DNA of 5,260 nucleotides from an uncultured Methylophilus sp. (lineage in GTDB: Bacteria; Pseudomonadota; Gammaproteobacteria; Burkholderiales; Methylophilaceae). The notes under the pieces were generated by a model. It was given only the letters and a program-made list of their open reading frames with translations. It did no database searches and was not told the origin of the DNA. Shown here in pieces: positions 1 to 5,260 of the stretch. The stretch lies in contig CAKZJM010000365.1 in assembly GCA_936943315.1 (NCBI GenBank), forward strand, positions 1 through 5,260. Reading direction: 5' to 3'. Positions within the stretch are counted from its first letter, which is position 1. The number at the start of each line of letters is the position of its first letter. Position numbers and translations under genes: made by a program.

Positions 1-55
1 CGATGGTGCCGACGTTCACGTGCGGCTTGGTCCGTTCAAACTTGCCTTTTGCCAT
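1..55 (-). CDS. tuf: Elongation factor Tu, N-terminal fragment (runs off the window)
   Basis: The first 18 codons read MAKGKFERTKPHVNVGTI, the near-invariant N-terminus of bacterial EF-Tu. This GTPase delivers aminoacyl-tRNA to the ribosomal A site in the cytoplasm. The rest of the gene lies beyond position 1, so the G-domain P-loop is not visible. The ATG at 55-53 is chosen because a strong Shine-Dalgarno sequence (AGGAG, 66-62) lies six bases upstream and the residues match the family from Met1. Four tRNA genes lie directly upstream on the same strand, the arrangement known from E. coli tufB, so the gene is probably cotranscribed with them from the promoter near 616-645. Confidence 0.97.
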   Translation of the reverse strand, partial: MAKGKFERTKPHVNVGTI

Positions 56-61
56 CTTAGA

Positions 62-66
62 CTCCT
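62..66 (-). promoter_or_regulatory. Shine-Dalgarno sequence of tuf
   Basis: AGGAG on the minus strand lies six bases before the tuf ATG. This is a near-ideal ribosome binding site, as expected for a very highly expressed protein, and it fixes the start codon. The 80 bases between the last tRNA and tuf contain no promoter I would defend, supporting read-through from the tRNA genes. Confidence 0.85.
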
Positions 67-135
67 AAATTTGATGAGAATGTCCAGGCAACACGCCCGA
101 CTGATTACTGACTTGTCAGCGATACGACGAGAAAC

Positions 136-210
<75 letters not shown>

Positions 211-230
211 GTTATGCCTTTTGTTATTGT

Positions 231-306
231 TGGAGCGGGCGACGAGGTTCGAACTCGCGACATCTTGCTTGGAAGGCAAGTGCTCTACCAACTGAGCTAC
301 ACCCGC
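231..306 (-). tRNA. glyT: tRNA-Gly (anticodon TCC)
   Basis: This is a 76-base tRNA with encoded CCA. The acceptor arm GCGGGTG pairs with CGCCCGC (one G-T wobble). The D stem is GCTC/GAGC, the anticodon arm is CTTGC/GCAAG with loop CTTCCAA, and the T loop is TTCGAAC on stem GCGAG/CTCGT. The anticodon TCC (273-271) identifies glycine and reads GGA/GGG codons. The discriminator base is U73, as usual for bacterial tRNA-Gly. It is 20 bases upstream of tRNA-Thr(GGT) in the processed transcript and occupies the glyT position of the tufB-type operon. Confidence 0.96.
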
Positions 307-376
307 ACTATGCAGAACACCCAAGGAAGGTTCTCACCGACCCGCTTTACAGCAACACCTACAGGCAATCATTTTT

Positions 377-461
377 TGGTGGAGGGGGCTGGATTCGAAC
401 CAGCGTACTCAGAGAGAACGGATTTACAGTCCGTCGCCTTTAACCACTCGGCCACCCCTCC
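377..461 (-). tRNA. tyrU: tRNA-Tyr (anticodon GTA)
   Basis: This is an 85-base class II tRNA with a long variable arm, as expected for tyrosine. It starts GGAGGGG at 461, which pairs with CCCCTCC, and ends with encoded ACCA at 380-377. The anticodon loop CTGTAAA (429-423) carries GTA at 427-425. The T loop is TTCGAAT on stem GCTGG/CCAGC. Its 5' end directly abuts a T6 tract that follows a hairpin in the preceding spacer, an unusual arrangement described separately. Reading UAU/UAC codons, it sits in the tyrU position of the tuf-linked cluster. Confidence 0.96.
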
Positions 462-470
462 AAAAAATCG

Positions 471-510
471 ACCGCGATTATCGCGGTTAATACCGCTGGC
501 GTCAACGCCA
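471..510 (-). promoter_or_regulatory. Three overlapping/adjacent hairpins between tRNA-Thr(TGT) and tRNA-Tyr
   Basis: In transcription order the spacer holds hairpin A (TGGCG, loop TTGA, CGCCA; 510-497), hairpin B (GCGGT, loop ATTA, ACCGC; 496-483) and hairpin C (ACCGCGA, loop TAA, TCGCGGT; 487-471). B and C share bases 483-487 and cannot form together. C is a seven-pair perfect stem followed after CGA by six Ts (467-462) just before tRNA-Tyr. This is the geometry of a terminator (C) with a competing antiterminator (B). It could instead simply be a processing structure for RNase E/P, or a partial terminator that tunes downstream tRNA and tuf output. The pairing is seen in the sequence; any regulatory role is inference. 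Confidence 0.5.
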
Positions 511-523
511 ACGAGCATTATTT

Positions 524-599
524 TGGTGCCGGGTATCGGAATCGAACTGATGACCTTCGCATTACAAGTGCGCTGCTCTACCAACTGAGCTAACCCGGC
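524..599 (-). tRNA. thrU: tRNA-Thr (anticodon TGT), first gene of the tRNA-tuf operon
   Basis: This is a 76-base tRNA with encoded CCA. The acceptor arm GCCGGGT pairs with ACCCGGC, the D stem is GCTC/GAGC, the anticodon loop CTTGTAA (568-562) carries TGT at 566-564, and the T loop is TTCGATT. The fourth T-stem pair is A-C; from memory E. coli thrU shows the same non-Watson-Crick pair, so I do not read it as damage. It decodes ACA (and by wobble other ACN) codons. It is the promoter-proximal gene, 16 bases downstream of the predicted -10 element. Confidence 0.96.
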
Positions 600-615
600 A
601 TTTCAGGAAGGCGCA

Positions 616-669
616 ACTATATCACTTTTTTTGGGGAGTGATCCAGTGCTTTTAAGAATTTTTTTATTT
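616..669 (-). promoter_or_regulatory. Stable-RNA promoter of the tRNA-tuf operon
   Basis: The -10 element TATAGT (621-616) is preceded by TGA (624-622), making an extended -10. It is followed by a GC-rich discriminator, TGCGCC (615-610), the kind associated with stringent (ppGpp) control of stable-RNA promoters. A weak -35 match, TGGATC, lies at 645-640 with an 18-base spacer. Immediately upstream is an A-rich block (about 669-651), placed like an UP element that contacts the RNA polymerase alpha subunits. Transcription should start near 609, giving a very short leader before tRNA-Thr at 599. Confidence 0.75.
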
Positions 670-841
670 CGCCAATCCGGACTCGGATAGCTTTGAATGC
701 TCACAGCCGCTCGGATTCCAGTACCTCAGCAGGAATCGCATCCATGGAAGCCTTCCCGCAAGACAAGCATCACCAGTTAAGGAGCTTCATTCACCCACTG
801 CACATTGAAGTCGGAGAGGTTCTGGATCTTAGTACGACTCG
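670..841. other. Gene-free spacer between the restriction gene and the tRNA promoter
   Basis: No recognisable gene is present on either strand. The longest readable pieces are a minus-strand tail reading through KIQNLSDFNVQWVNEAP to a stop at 779-777, which could be the eroded C-terminus of a lost gene, and short frames of about 30-40 codons without a convincing ribosome site. I found no GC-rich hairpin with a T-tract after the restriction-gene stop at 842, so no intrinsic terminator can be named for the R-M operon. Confidence 0.5.
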
Positions 842-2554
842 TTAACGCCCTAACTGACTAATCTTAGATTGAAAAATCTGTTCAATTTGAGTCTTCCATG
901 CCGGTGCTTCATGTGCGGGCCGGAAATCCCCACAAAGATCCAACAGCTCACGTATCAAACCAACTTCAACACGGCCAGCCTTAAACAGCGCTTCAAACAA
1001 GGCCTTGAACTGCCTCAGTGTAACAGGGACAATATCTAGCTGCATCTTGTCATCCGTTCTCGTAAACCAAACGCCGATTCGGAATGTCTCAGCGGTATTG
1101 GAATCGATACGATTTGCGATGAATAACCCATACACCGGTTTCCCAGACTGTTCGCCATAAAGAGAAACAAGTTCGGCAACATGCCGACGCACCGGTTCAC
1201 CTTCGGCGGCTTCCTGCCGTGAGTTGTCCGTCAATGTGACCTCAACCACGATCACAAAATCGTGAAACTCAAAGATCAGGTCGGGACCATTTCCCGGCGC
1301 TGTGCCAACTGGCAAAAAGTCTTGGTCAATCTTAAAGCGCCTTGCCTGATAGGGCTTATTTGCCAAGTTATTAATGGCCAGGAATGCACGCCATAGAACC
1401 CATTCGAAATAGGCAGGAGCTTCGGCCTGTGGCACTTCAATCTCTTCACCGTTTGAGAGGGTTTTTTTACCATTTCTGGTAATGATGAGTTCCATATAAG
1501 CCGCAATCTCTTCCCAATCACCAGCTTGCCGGATCGCGTATTCTTCTTCGTTACGCTCGAACAAAAGCTGCTCGATCTGATGCCGAATGAGCGCGATATC
1601 TGCGGCGGTGTCCGTTGACTTGCCCGTGGCGTCAAATGGGATGCCGCGCCTTTCTAGCTGCAACAGCAAGTCATCCAGCACGACAAGTGCTGAATCCTTG
1701 TTGTCAGTTGGTAGCATCGCACCATTGCACAGGGTTATGAAGTATGAGCGGTCAGAGTCTGGAATCTCGGCATCCTGAATCAGCTTCTCAACAAAAACGC
1801 GCTTCTCCGGCACCAGCGAAAGACCACGCCCTTTACTTTGCACTAACCCTGTCGCTTTAAGATAGCGCAGATTGGTATCAGCATAGTCACTAAAAGTACT
1901 TGCCGCGTACTCATGCACCACAGCGGCTGCTTCGCGCTCCTGTTGGTCGAACTTACGTTTGTTGGGAGATGCAAGCCGTCGCACCCGCAAGTCAAGAACA
2001 CGAGCAACGATATCTGCCAGTGTCTCGTCGCTGCTGGTGAGCTGTACAACAAGCGCCATTTCAACGAAATTCAGACGACTCTCCCCGGTTTGGTTTTCCA
2101 GTTCAAGCATGATTGCAAGTGTATGCCGTAGCGGGGAGAACACCGCAAAATCGAACCTCCGCTCCAATGCAGAAGGGATGTAATGCGCAGCCAGTGCTCG
2201 CAAAAAACACTCCTGCATCGCGGGCACAGTATCGGCACGAATCAGCCTCCAGCCGTTTGGCGCAATCATGTCGATAGGGCCAATTTCGCCTTGCAGGACA
2301 TCAGAGGCAGGCGGCACTTCTGGATAAAGGAAGCCCAGCTTATTCAGCGCAGAGCGCCATTTACGTCCCACACTATAAGTGTCATCGTCGCCAAGTTCAA
2401 CAATACCATGCTCGCCGAGCAAACGCCGGAAAGCGCGTTCTTGAGCTTCCCCCCTCAAACTGCCTTGCAATGGAGAAGTAGACAACGCCACCAAGCCATC
2501 ACGCAACCGAAAGGGACTACGGACAGTGGTATTGCCTAAATGCCACGGCCTCAT
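842..2554 (-). CDS. Type IIS restriction endonuclease, AlwI/BspD6I (MlyI/PleI) family
   Basis: This 570-residue enzyme is predicted to cut DNA a few bases outside a short asymmetric site. The N-terminus PWHLGNTTVRSPFRLR is characteristic of the AlwI family. Two segments (about 41-79 and 222-251) look like winged-helix recognition subdomains, as in FokI and BspD6I. The C-terminal nuclease domain (about 380-540) has E384, PD425, E438-V-T and E451 followed by H458. D-E-E-H spacings of 13, 13 and 7 equal those of D456, E469, E482 and H489 recalled for BspD6I, with Thr at the usual PD-(D/E)xK lysine position. Length is near that of BspD6I (about 600). The ATG overlaps the upstream stop as ATGA and has only a weak Shine-Dalgarno, implying coupled translation. 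No separate small subunit is visible. The family call is firm; the recognition site and nicking versus double-strand cutting are unknown. Confidence 0.9.
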   Translation of the reverse strand: MRPWHLGNTTVRSPFRLRDGLVALSTSPLQGSLRGEAQERAFRRLLGEHGIVELGDDDTYSVGRKWRSALNKLGFLYPEVPPASDVLQGEIGPIDMIAPNGWRLIRADTVPAMQECFLRALAAHYIPSALERRFDFAVFSPLRHTLAIMLELENQTGESRLNFVEMALVVQLTSSDETLADIVARVLDLRVRRLASPNKRKFDQQEREAAAVVHEYAASTFSDYADTNLRYLKATGLVQSKGRGLSLVPEKRVFVEKLIQDAEIPDSDRSYFITLCNGAMLPTDNKDSALVVLDDLLLQLERRGIPFDATGKSTDTAADIALIRHQIEQLLFERNEEEYAIRQAGDWEEIAAYMELIITRNGKKTLSNGEEIEVPQAEAPAYFEWVLWRAFLAINNLANKPYQARRFKIDQDFLPVGTAPGNGPDLIFEFHDFVIVVEVTLTDNSRQEAAEGEPVRRHVAELVSLYGEQSGKPVYGLFIANRIDSNTAETFRIGVWFTRTDDKMQLDIVPVTLRQFKALFEALFKAGRVEVGLIRELLDLCGDFRPAHEAPAWKTQIEQIFQSKISQLGR

Positions 2555-2754
2555 TCTGCTTTTTCTTTCAGTCGGGTAACCACCTCTATCCGAATCAATC
2601 GCTGCTCGATCTGGACAGCCTGCTGCAAGATTTCAATCGCAATTTCAGTCAACGATGAATTAATCGACTTCACCATTTCTCGCAAGTTCTGCATTAAAAG
2701 ATTCGCAGCCTGACTGGATTTGACCATGTTCTCGCTATCGCCAGCACTTCGCAT
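2551..2754 (-). CDS. Small helical protein of unknown function between the R-M methyltransferase and nuclease
   Basis: This is a 67-residue protein I do not recognise. After a polar N-terminus, residues about 12-64 are almost free of Gly and Pro and show regular hydrophobic spacing (for example LTEIAIEILQQAVQIEQRL). This suggests one or two long amphipathic helices or a short coiled coil. It has no cysteines, signal peptide, membrane segment or obvious helix-turn-helix, which argues against a classical C (controller) protein. Evidence that it is real: the Shine-Dalgarno AAGGA (2766-2762) lies seven bases before the ATG, it begins 12 bases after the methyltransferase stop, and its stop overlaps the nuclease ATG. 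Such placement suggests a role in timing or modulating restriction, or only in translational coupling; this is inference. An in-frame ATG ten codons in is a less likely start. Confidence 0.7.
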   Translation of the reverse strand: MRSAGDSENMVKSSQAANLLMQNLREMVKSINSSLTEIAIEILQQAVQIEQRLIRIEVVTRLKEKAE

Positions 2755-2766
2755 GCTCTATTCCTT

Positions 2767-4668
2767 TCAATACCCAACAAAAATATATTCTTGCACGTCG
2801 TTTTTGTTGTCCCCGACCCTGGTCCCTTGATTACCTATGGAGTACTTATAATCAACTGGCACGACTTCAACGTGACTCTTATGCTTCGCCATGATGGCAA
2901 CCATTTCATCAAGTGTCGGCTGACTATTGGACGAATAGGACACTACAAGCACACTTTCACGGAAACGCTTAAACAGCATGTCGAAGGCTTCCGTCGCGCC
3001 TTTGCGTGAAGAAAACGGCGTCGGATATGACTTGAATTTCTTAGTTAGAGTGTGTTCTTGAATTTCCACACCTTGCCAGTCACGAGCCAAACCTTCAACA
3101 AAGTGATAGCGGCGTACATACTCGTTATCAGACAGAGGTGAGTAATAAGGAGGGTCGATATAGACCAAGCCTTGCTCGCGGTACTGTAAAGTCATTGCAT
3201 CGCCGTTGCGTGCCTTATTTTGCTTACCATTGTTGAACACGGCAGCATTAACCGTATCGACAGCTTCAAGAAACTGAGCGTGAAAACTCATTAACAGATC
3301 TTTTCGGCCATCGTCATAACGATGACCAACATAGGTAAAAATACCACGAGGGCGTTTTTTGAGACACGCCCGAATCAATGCGGACATAGCAATTGCCCTT
3401 TTGTAGGGGTTCTTCACGGCTTTGATATTGGCTCGCACTATGTCGATCAAACGGTTATCGTCGTCACTGAAATATAGCCCCCGGAATTTGGTTTCAACAA
3501 AATGATCCATCGCATTTCTAGGCTCAAGCAACGCTAATGCCTCAGCCTGCGTCAAGGTGACTTCATTGTTCTCAATCATCGCCTTTGCAAACGTCGCTGA
3601 CATGGCCATATAGTCATTGCTCACTACAGCCTTACCGTGAGACTTAAACATATAGCCAACCACGCCAGAACCCGAAAAAAGATCTAAGGCGGTGTCAAAT
3701 TCAAATTGAGAGGCAACCGCCCAGATTTCACTTAGCAGCTTGTTTTTCGACCCCATGTAGCGGGTCGAAGGGTATTGCATGGCTTGCAGCGGCAGAGGCG
3801 CATGAATCAATCGCAGGTTAAAGCGCTGCTTGGGTTGAACATTAACAATTACATCCTCGCCAGTTCGGCCTTTTCCATTACATGAGATATATCTCTTTGT
3901 TTGCACCACTTCGACAGCAAACTTACGGTAATGCTCATGGACCAAAGGATGATTAGAGTTTGTCAAAACAACGTGACATCCGAGTTCATGCAGACGCTTT
4001 ACCTCTCCAGCGAGCTCAACGTGATCTTCTTCGTAAAACTGCTCTTTGGTGTAACGCTTGAAGTCGGCATATTCAGAAACAGGCAGATAGGGCGGATCAA
4101 GAAAAATGAAGTCACCAGCTTGAGCGTTTTCCTTGAGAACCGTCTTGTAATCACCACAAATAATTGTAGCTCTACCGAGTAGCAAAGATGCAGCCTTTAG
4201 CGAATCCTCATCAATGATTTTGGGGTTTTTGTAGCGCCCAAAAGGCACATTGAATTGACCAGACTTATTAACCCTATAAAGACCATTAAAACACGTCTTG
4301 TTCAGAAAAATAGTTCGGGCAGCAGCTTCAATGTTTGACAGCTTTGTCCTATCTAATGATCGAACGGCATAAAACATTTCTTCGGTATTTTCATAGTTAC
4401 GCAACTGAGCGATAACGCCATTTACATCTTCCGCTACAGTACGATACAAGTTAACAAGTTCTGGATTGCTATCCGCAATAATTCCATTTTCTGGACTCAC
4501 CGCAAAAAACACCGCTCCGCCACCGAAAAAAGGCTCTATGTATCGGCCATACTTTTTTGGAATCTTGGGAAGAATTTCAGATAGCAATTGAGTTTTGCCA
4601 CCAGCCCACTTCAACAATGGTCGATTGACTAGCCCAGAAATATCTAGAGATGTTGTAACTGAGCGCAT
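2767..4668 (-). CDS. Fused bifunctional adenine-N6 DNA methyltransferase (two D12-class domains), R-M modification subunit
   Basis: This 633-residue protein should transfer methyl groups from S-adenosylmethionine to adenine on both strands of an asymmetric site, protecting the host from the adjacent nuclease. Domain 1 (about 15-280) is Dam-like: KWAGGKTQLL at 20-29 (motif X), EPFFGGGAVFF at 45-55 (motif I), FNVPFGRY at 139-146 (DNA-contact segment of the Dam/EcoRV group) and DPPY at 191-194 (motif IV). Domain 2 (about 298-633) repeats the order: RYMGSKNKLL at 303-312, DLFSGSGVVGY at 329-339 and DPPY at 505-508. Both catalytic motifs are intact. Size and order resemble M.FokI (about 647 residues). 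I chose the ATG at 4668 because of its Shine-Dalgarno AGGA (4678-4675); the in-frame TTG at 4686 lies almost on the predicted transcription start. It is the first gene of the operon, so modification precedes restriction. Confidence 0.93.
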   Translation of the reverse strand: MRSVTTSLDISGLVNRPLLKWAGGKTQLLSEILPKIPKKYGRYIEPFFGGGAVFFAVSPENGIIADSNPELVNLYRTVAEDVNGVIAQLRNYENTEEMFYAVRSLDRTKLSNIEAAARTIFLNKTCFNGLYRVNKSGQFNVPFGRYKNPKIIDEDSLKAASLLLGRATIICGDYKTVLKENAQAGDFIFLDPPYLPVSEYADFKRYTKEQFYEEDHVELAGEVKRLHELGCHVVLTNSNHPLVHEHYRKFAVEVVQTKRYISCNGKGRTGEDVIVNVQPKQRFNLRLIHAPLPLQAMQYPSTRYMGSKNKLLSEIWAVASQFEFDTALDLFSGSGVVGYMFKSHGKAVVSNDYMAMSATFAKAMIENNEVTLTQAEALALLEPRNAMDHFVETKFRGLYFSDDDNRLIDIVRANIKAVKNPYKRAIAMSALIRACLKKRPRGIFTYVGHRYDDGRKDLLMSFHAQFLEAVDTVNAAVFNNGKQNKARNGDAMTLQYREQGLVYIDPPYYSPLSDNEYVRRYHFVEGLARDWQGVEIQEHTLTKKFKSYPTPFSSRKGATEAFDMLFKRFRESVLVVSYSSNSQPTLDEMVAIMAKHKSHVEVVPVDYKYSIGNQGTRVGDNKNDVQEYIFVGY

Positions 4669-4674
4669 GAAAGT

Positions 4675-4678
4675 TCCT
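4675..4678 (-). promoter_or_regulatory. Shine-Dalgarno sequence deciding the methyltransferase start
   Basis: AGGA (minus strand), within GTAGGA, lies six bases before the ATG at 4668. It supports that ATG over the upstream in-frame TTG at 4686, which would add MIVGTF and leave almost no 5' leader. Confidence 0.7.
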
Positions 4679-4695
4679 ACAATCAAATCCGATGA

Positions 4696-4724
4696 ATGTT
4701 AGCACCACGCCAACCTCGAAACAA
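4696..4724 (-). promoter_or_regulatory. Predicted promoter of the R-M operon
   Basis: An extended -10, TGC then TAACAT (-10 hexamer at 4701-4696, TG at 4704-4703), is preceded after exactly 17 bases by TTGTTT (4724-4719) as a partial -35. The start would be near 4689, giving a leader of about 20 bases that ends at the methyltransferase ATG. No controller-protein operator (C-box type paired repeats) is visible around it, fitting the absence of an HTH controller gene. Confidence 0.5.
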
Positions 4725-4869
4725 CAGATGGTTAAAGTTTTACACGATCACAAAATCTCGGCTTGGATACAGGAAATACACCCAACTCCACATACACTTT
4801 ATTTTGTAGAAATATTGTGCAATTTGACATTCTGCCACACGACCAGCAGGACATTCTTATAGCGCAGGC
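4725..4869. other. AT-rich spacer between sspB and the R-M promoter
   Basis: No coding region is supported. Downstream of the sspB stop, GAATGTC occurs twice about 24 bases apart, and a weak five-pair stem (CTGCT/GGCAG) with an eight-base loop lies between the copies. No T-tract follows it, so it is not a convincing intrinsic terminator. Short AT-rich runs dominate from about 4735 to 4830. Confidence 0.5.
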
Positions 4870-5260
4870 CTATTTCACCACTTTAAGGTGCGACTTTTTG
4901 GCAGGCAACGACTCTGGCGCTTCAATAGTTGATACAGCATCGCGATCTGTAGGCTCTGGCGCTTGACCATCGGTAACCTCAAAGAACATACCCTGGCCAT
5001 TTTCACGGGCAAATACTCCACCGACACGATGGATAGGTACATAAATATGTTGCGCCACCCCGTTAAAGCGGGCAGAAAAAACGACCGCATCGTTATCAAT
5101 ATGCAAGTCTTTGACTGCGGTGTAGTTCACATTGAGGACAATTTCACCATTTTTGACATATGCCATAGGCACGCGCGTATGGGCATCCACTTTTACCAGC
5201 AAGTGCGGCGTCAGTCCGTTATCGATGCACCATTCATGGATGGCACGTATCAAGTAAGCA
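4870..5260 (-). CDS. sspB: ClpXP protease specificity-enhancing factor SspB (5' end outside window)
   Basis: The visible 129 residues begin AYLIRAIHEWCIDNG and match SspB, a dimeric cytoplasmic adaptor that binds ssrA-tagged peptides from rescued ribosomes and hands them to ClpXP. The folded substrate-binding domain covers roughly the first 95 visible residues (through FARENGQGMFFEV). A charged, Pro/Glu-rich flexible linker follows, then a C-terminal HLKVVK. This corresponds to the ClpX-binding tail (ALRVVK in E. coli). The reading frame stays open to the window edge, so the TTG at 5253 is an internal Leu codon, not the start; family members have several more N-terminal residues. sspA is expected just upstream, outside the window. 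The gene is intact at its 3' end, so the R-M system lies after it without disrupting it. Confidence 0.96.
   Translation of the reverse strand, partial: AYLIRAIHEWCIDNGLTPHLLVKVDAHTRVPMAYVKNGEIVLNVNYTAVKDLHIDNDAVVFSARFNGVAQHIYVPIHRVGGVFARENGQGMFFEVTDGQAPEPTDRDAVSTIEAPESLPAKKSHLKVVK

Noticed and set aside
108..119. Inverted repeat CTGAC-TT-GTCAG between tRNA-Thr(GGT) and tuf, considered as a terminator or operator.
   Set aside because: It has short stems, a two-base loop and no T-tract; read-through into tuf is expected.
640..644. A GGATC (AlwI-type) site overlapping the weak -35 of the tRNA promoter, considered as a regulatory target of the methyltransferase.
   Set aside because: The specificity of the R-M system is unknown, the site is only five bases and it could easily occur by chance.
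1276..2539. Several open frames of 63-119 codons on both strands inside the nuclease gene.
   Set aside because: All lie inside the 570-codon gene with recognised family motifs, lack ribosome sites and show no protein-like features.
2840..2880. A TATAAG-like box near the 3' end of the methyltransferase gene as an internal promoter for the small gene and nuclease.
   Set aside because: No acceptable -35 at a proper distance, and the sequence is fully explained by conserved coding.
2791..4182. Plus-strand frames of 72 and 93 codons inside the methyltransferase gene.
   Set aside because: They are shadows of the methyltransferase on the opposite strand, whose motifs are intact throughout.
4686..4686. 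TTG at 4686 as the methyltransferase start.
   Set aside because: It would sit almost at the predicted transcription start with no Shine-Dalgarno, while the ATG at 4668 has one at good spacing.
4763..4966. A plus-strand frame of 67 codons across the sspB 3' end and spacer.
   Set aside because: It overlaps sspB antisense, has no ribosome site and includes low-complexity AT-rich spacer.

Overview
The window looks like a moderate-GC proteobacterial chromosome, most likely a betaproteobacterium. The evidence is an SspB with a typical beta/gamma-type sequence at one edge and a tRNA-Thr/Tyr/Gly/Thr cluster leading into tuf (EF-Tu) at the other. That tRNA order is the classic thrU-tyrU-glyT-thrT-tufB arrangement known from E. 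coli. The genus cannot be named from this sequence alone. Every gene in the window is on the minus strand, so transcription runs from high to low coordinates.

Layout in transcription order: (1) the 3' part of sspB (5260-4870), a ClpXP adaptor with its ClpX-binding tail. (2) About 200 bases of AT-rich intergenic DNA ending in a predicted extended -10 promoter. (3) A compact three-gene operon: a fused double adenine-N6 DNA methyltransferase (4668-2767), a 67-residue unrecognised helical protein (2754-2551), and an AlwI/BspD6I-family type IIS restriction endonuclease (2554-842). The genes are separated by only 12 bp and then by an ATGA overlap. (4) About 240 bases without a convincing gene, carrying the tRNA-operon promoter at its low end. 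(5) tRNA-Thr(TGT), tRNA-Tyr(GTA), tRNA-Gly(TCC) and tRNA-Thr(GGT). (6) The first 18 codons of tuf at the window edge.

The flanks are housekeeping genes and the middle is accessory: a type IIS restriction-modification (R-M) system sitting between sspB and the promoter of the tRNA-tuf operon. The nuclease keeps the catalytic geometry described for BspD6I (D425, E438, E451 and H458, with 13, 13 and 7 residue spacings). The methyltransferase joins two complete D12-class adenine methyltransferase domains, which fits protection of both strands of an asymmetric site. The first half has a Dam-like DNA-contact segment, suggesting that its half-site contains GA; the exact site cannot be read from sequence.

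The points most worth a second look are the unknown small protein wired between M and R, the pairing of a FokI-style fused methyltransferase with an AlwI-family nuclease that has no visible small partner subunit, and a set of mutually exclusive hairpins followed by a T-tract just before tRNA-Tyr. Nothing here clearly amounts to a wholly new class of system.
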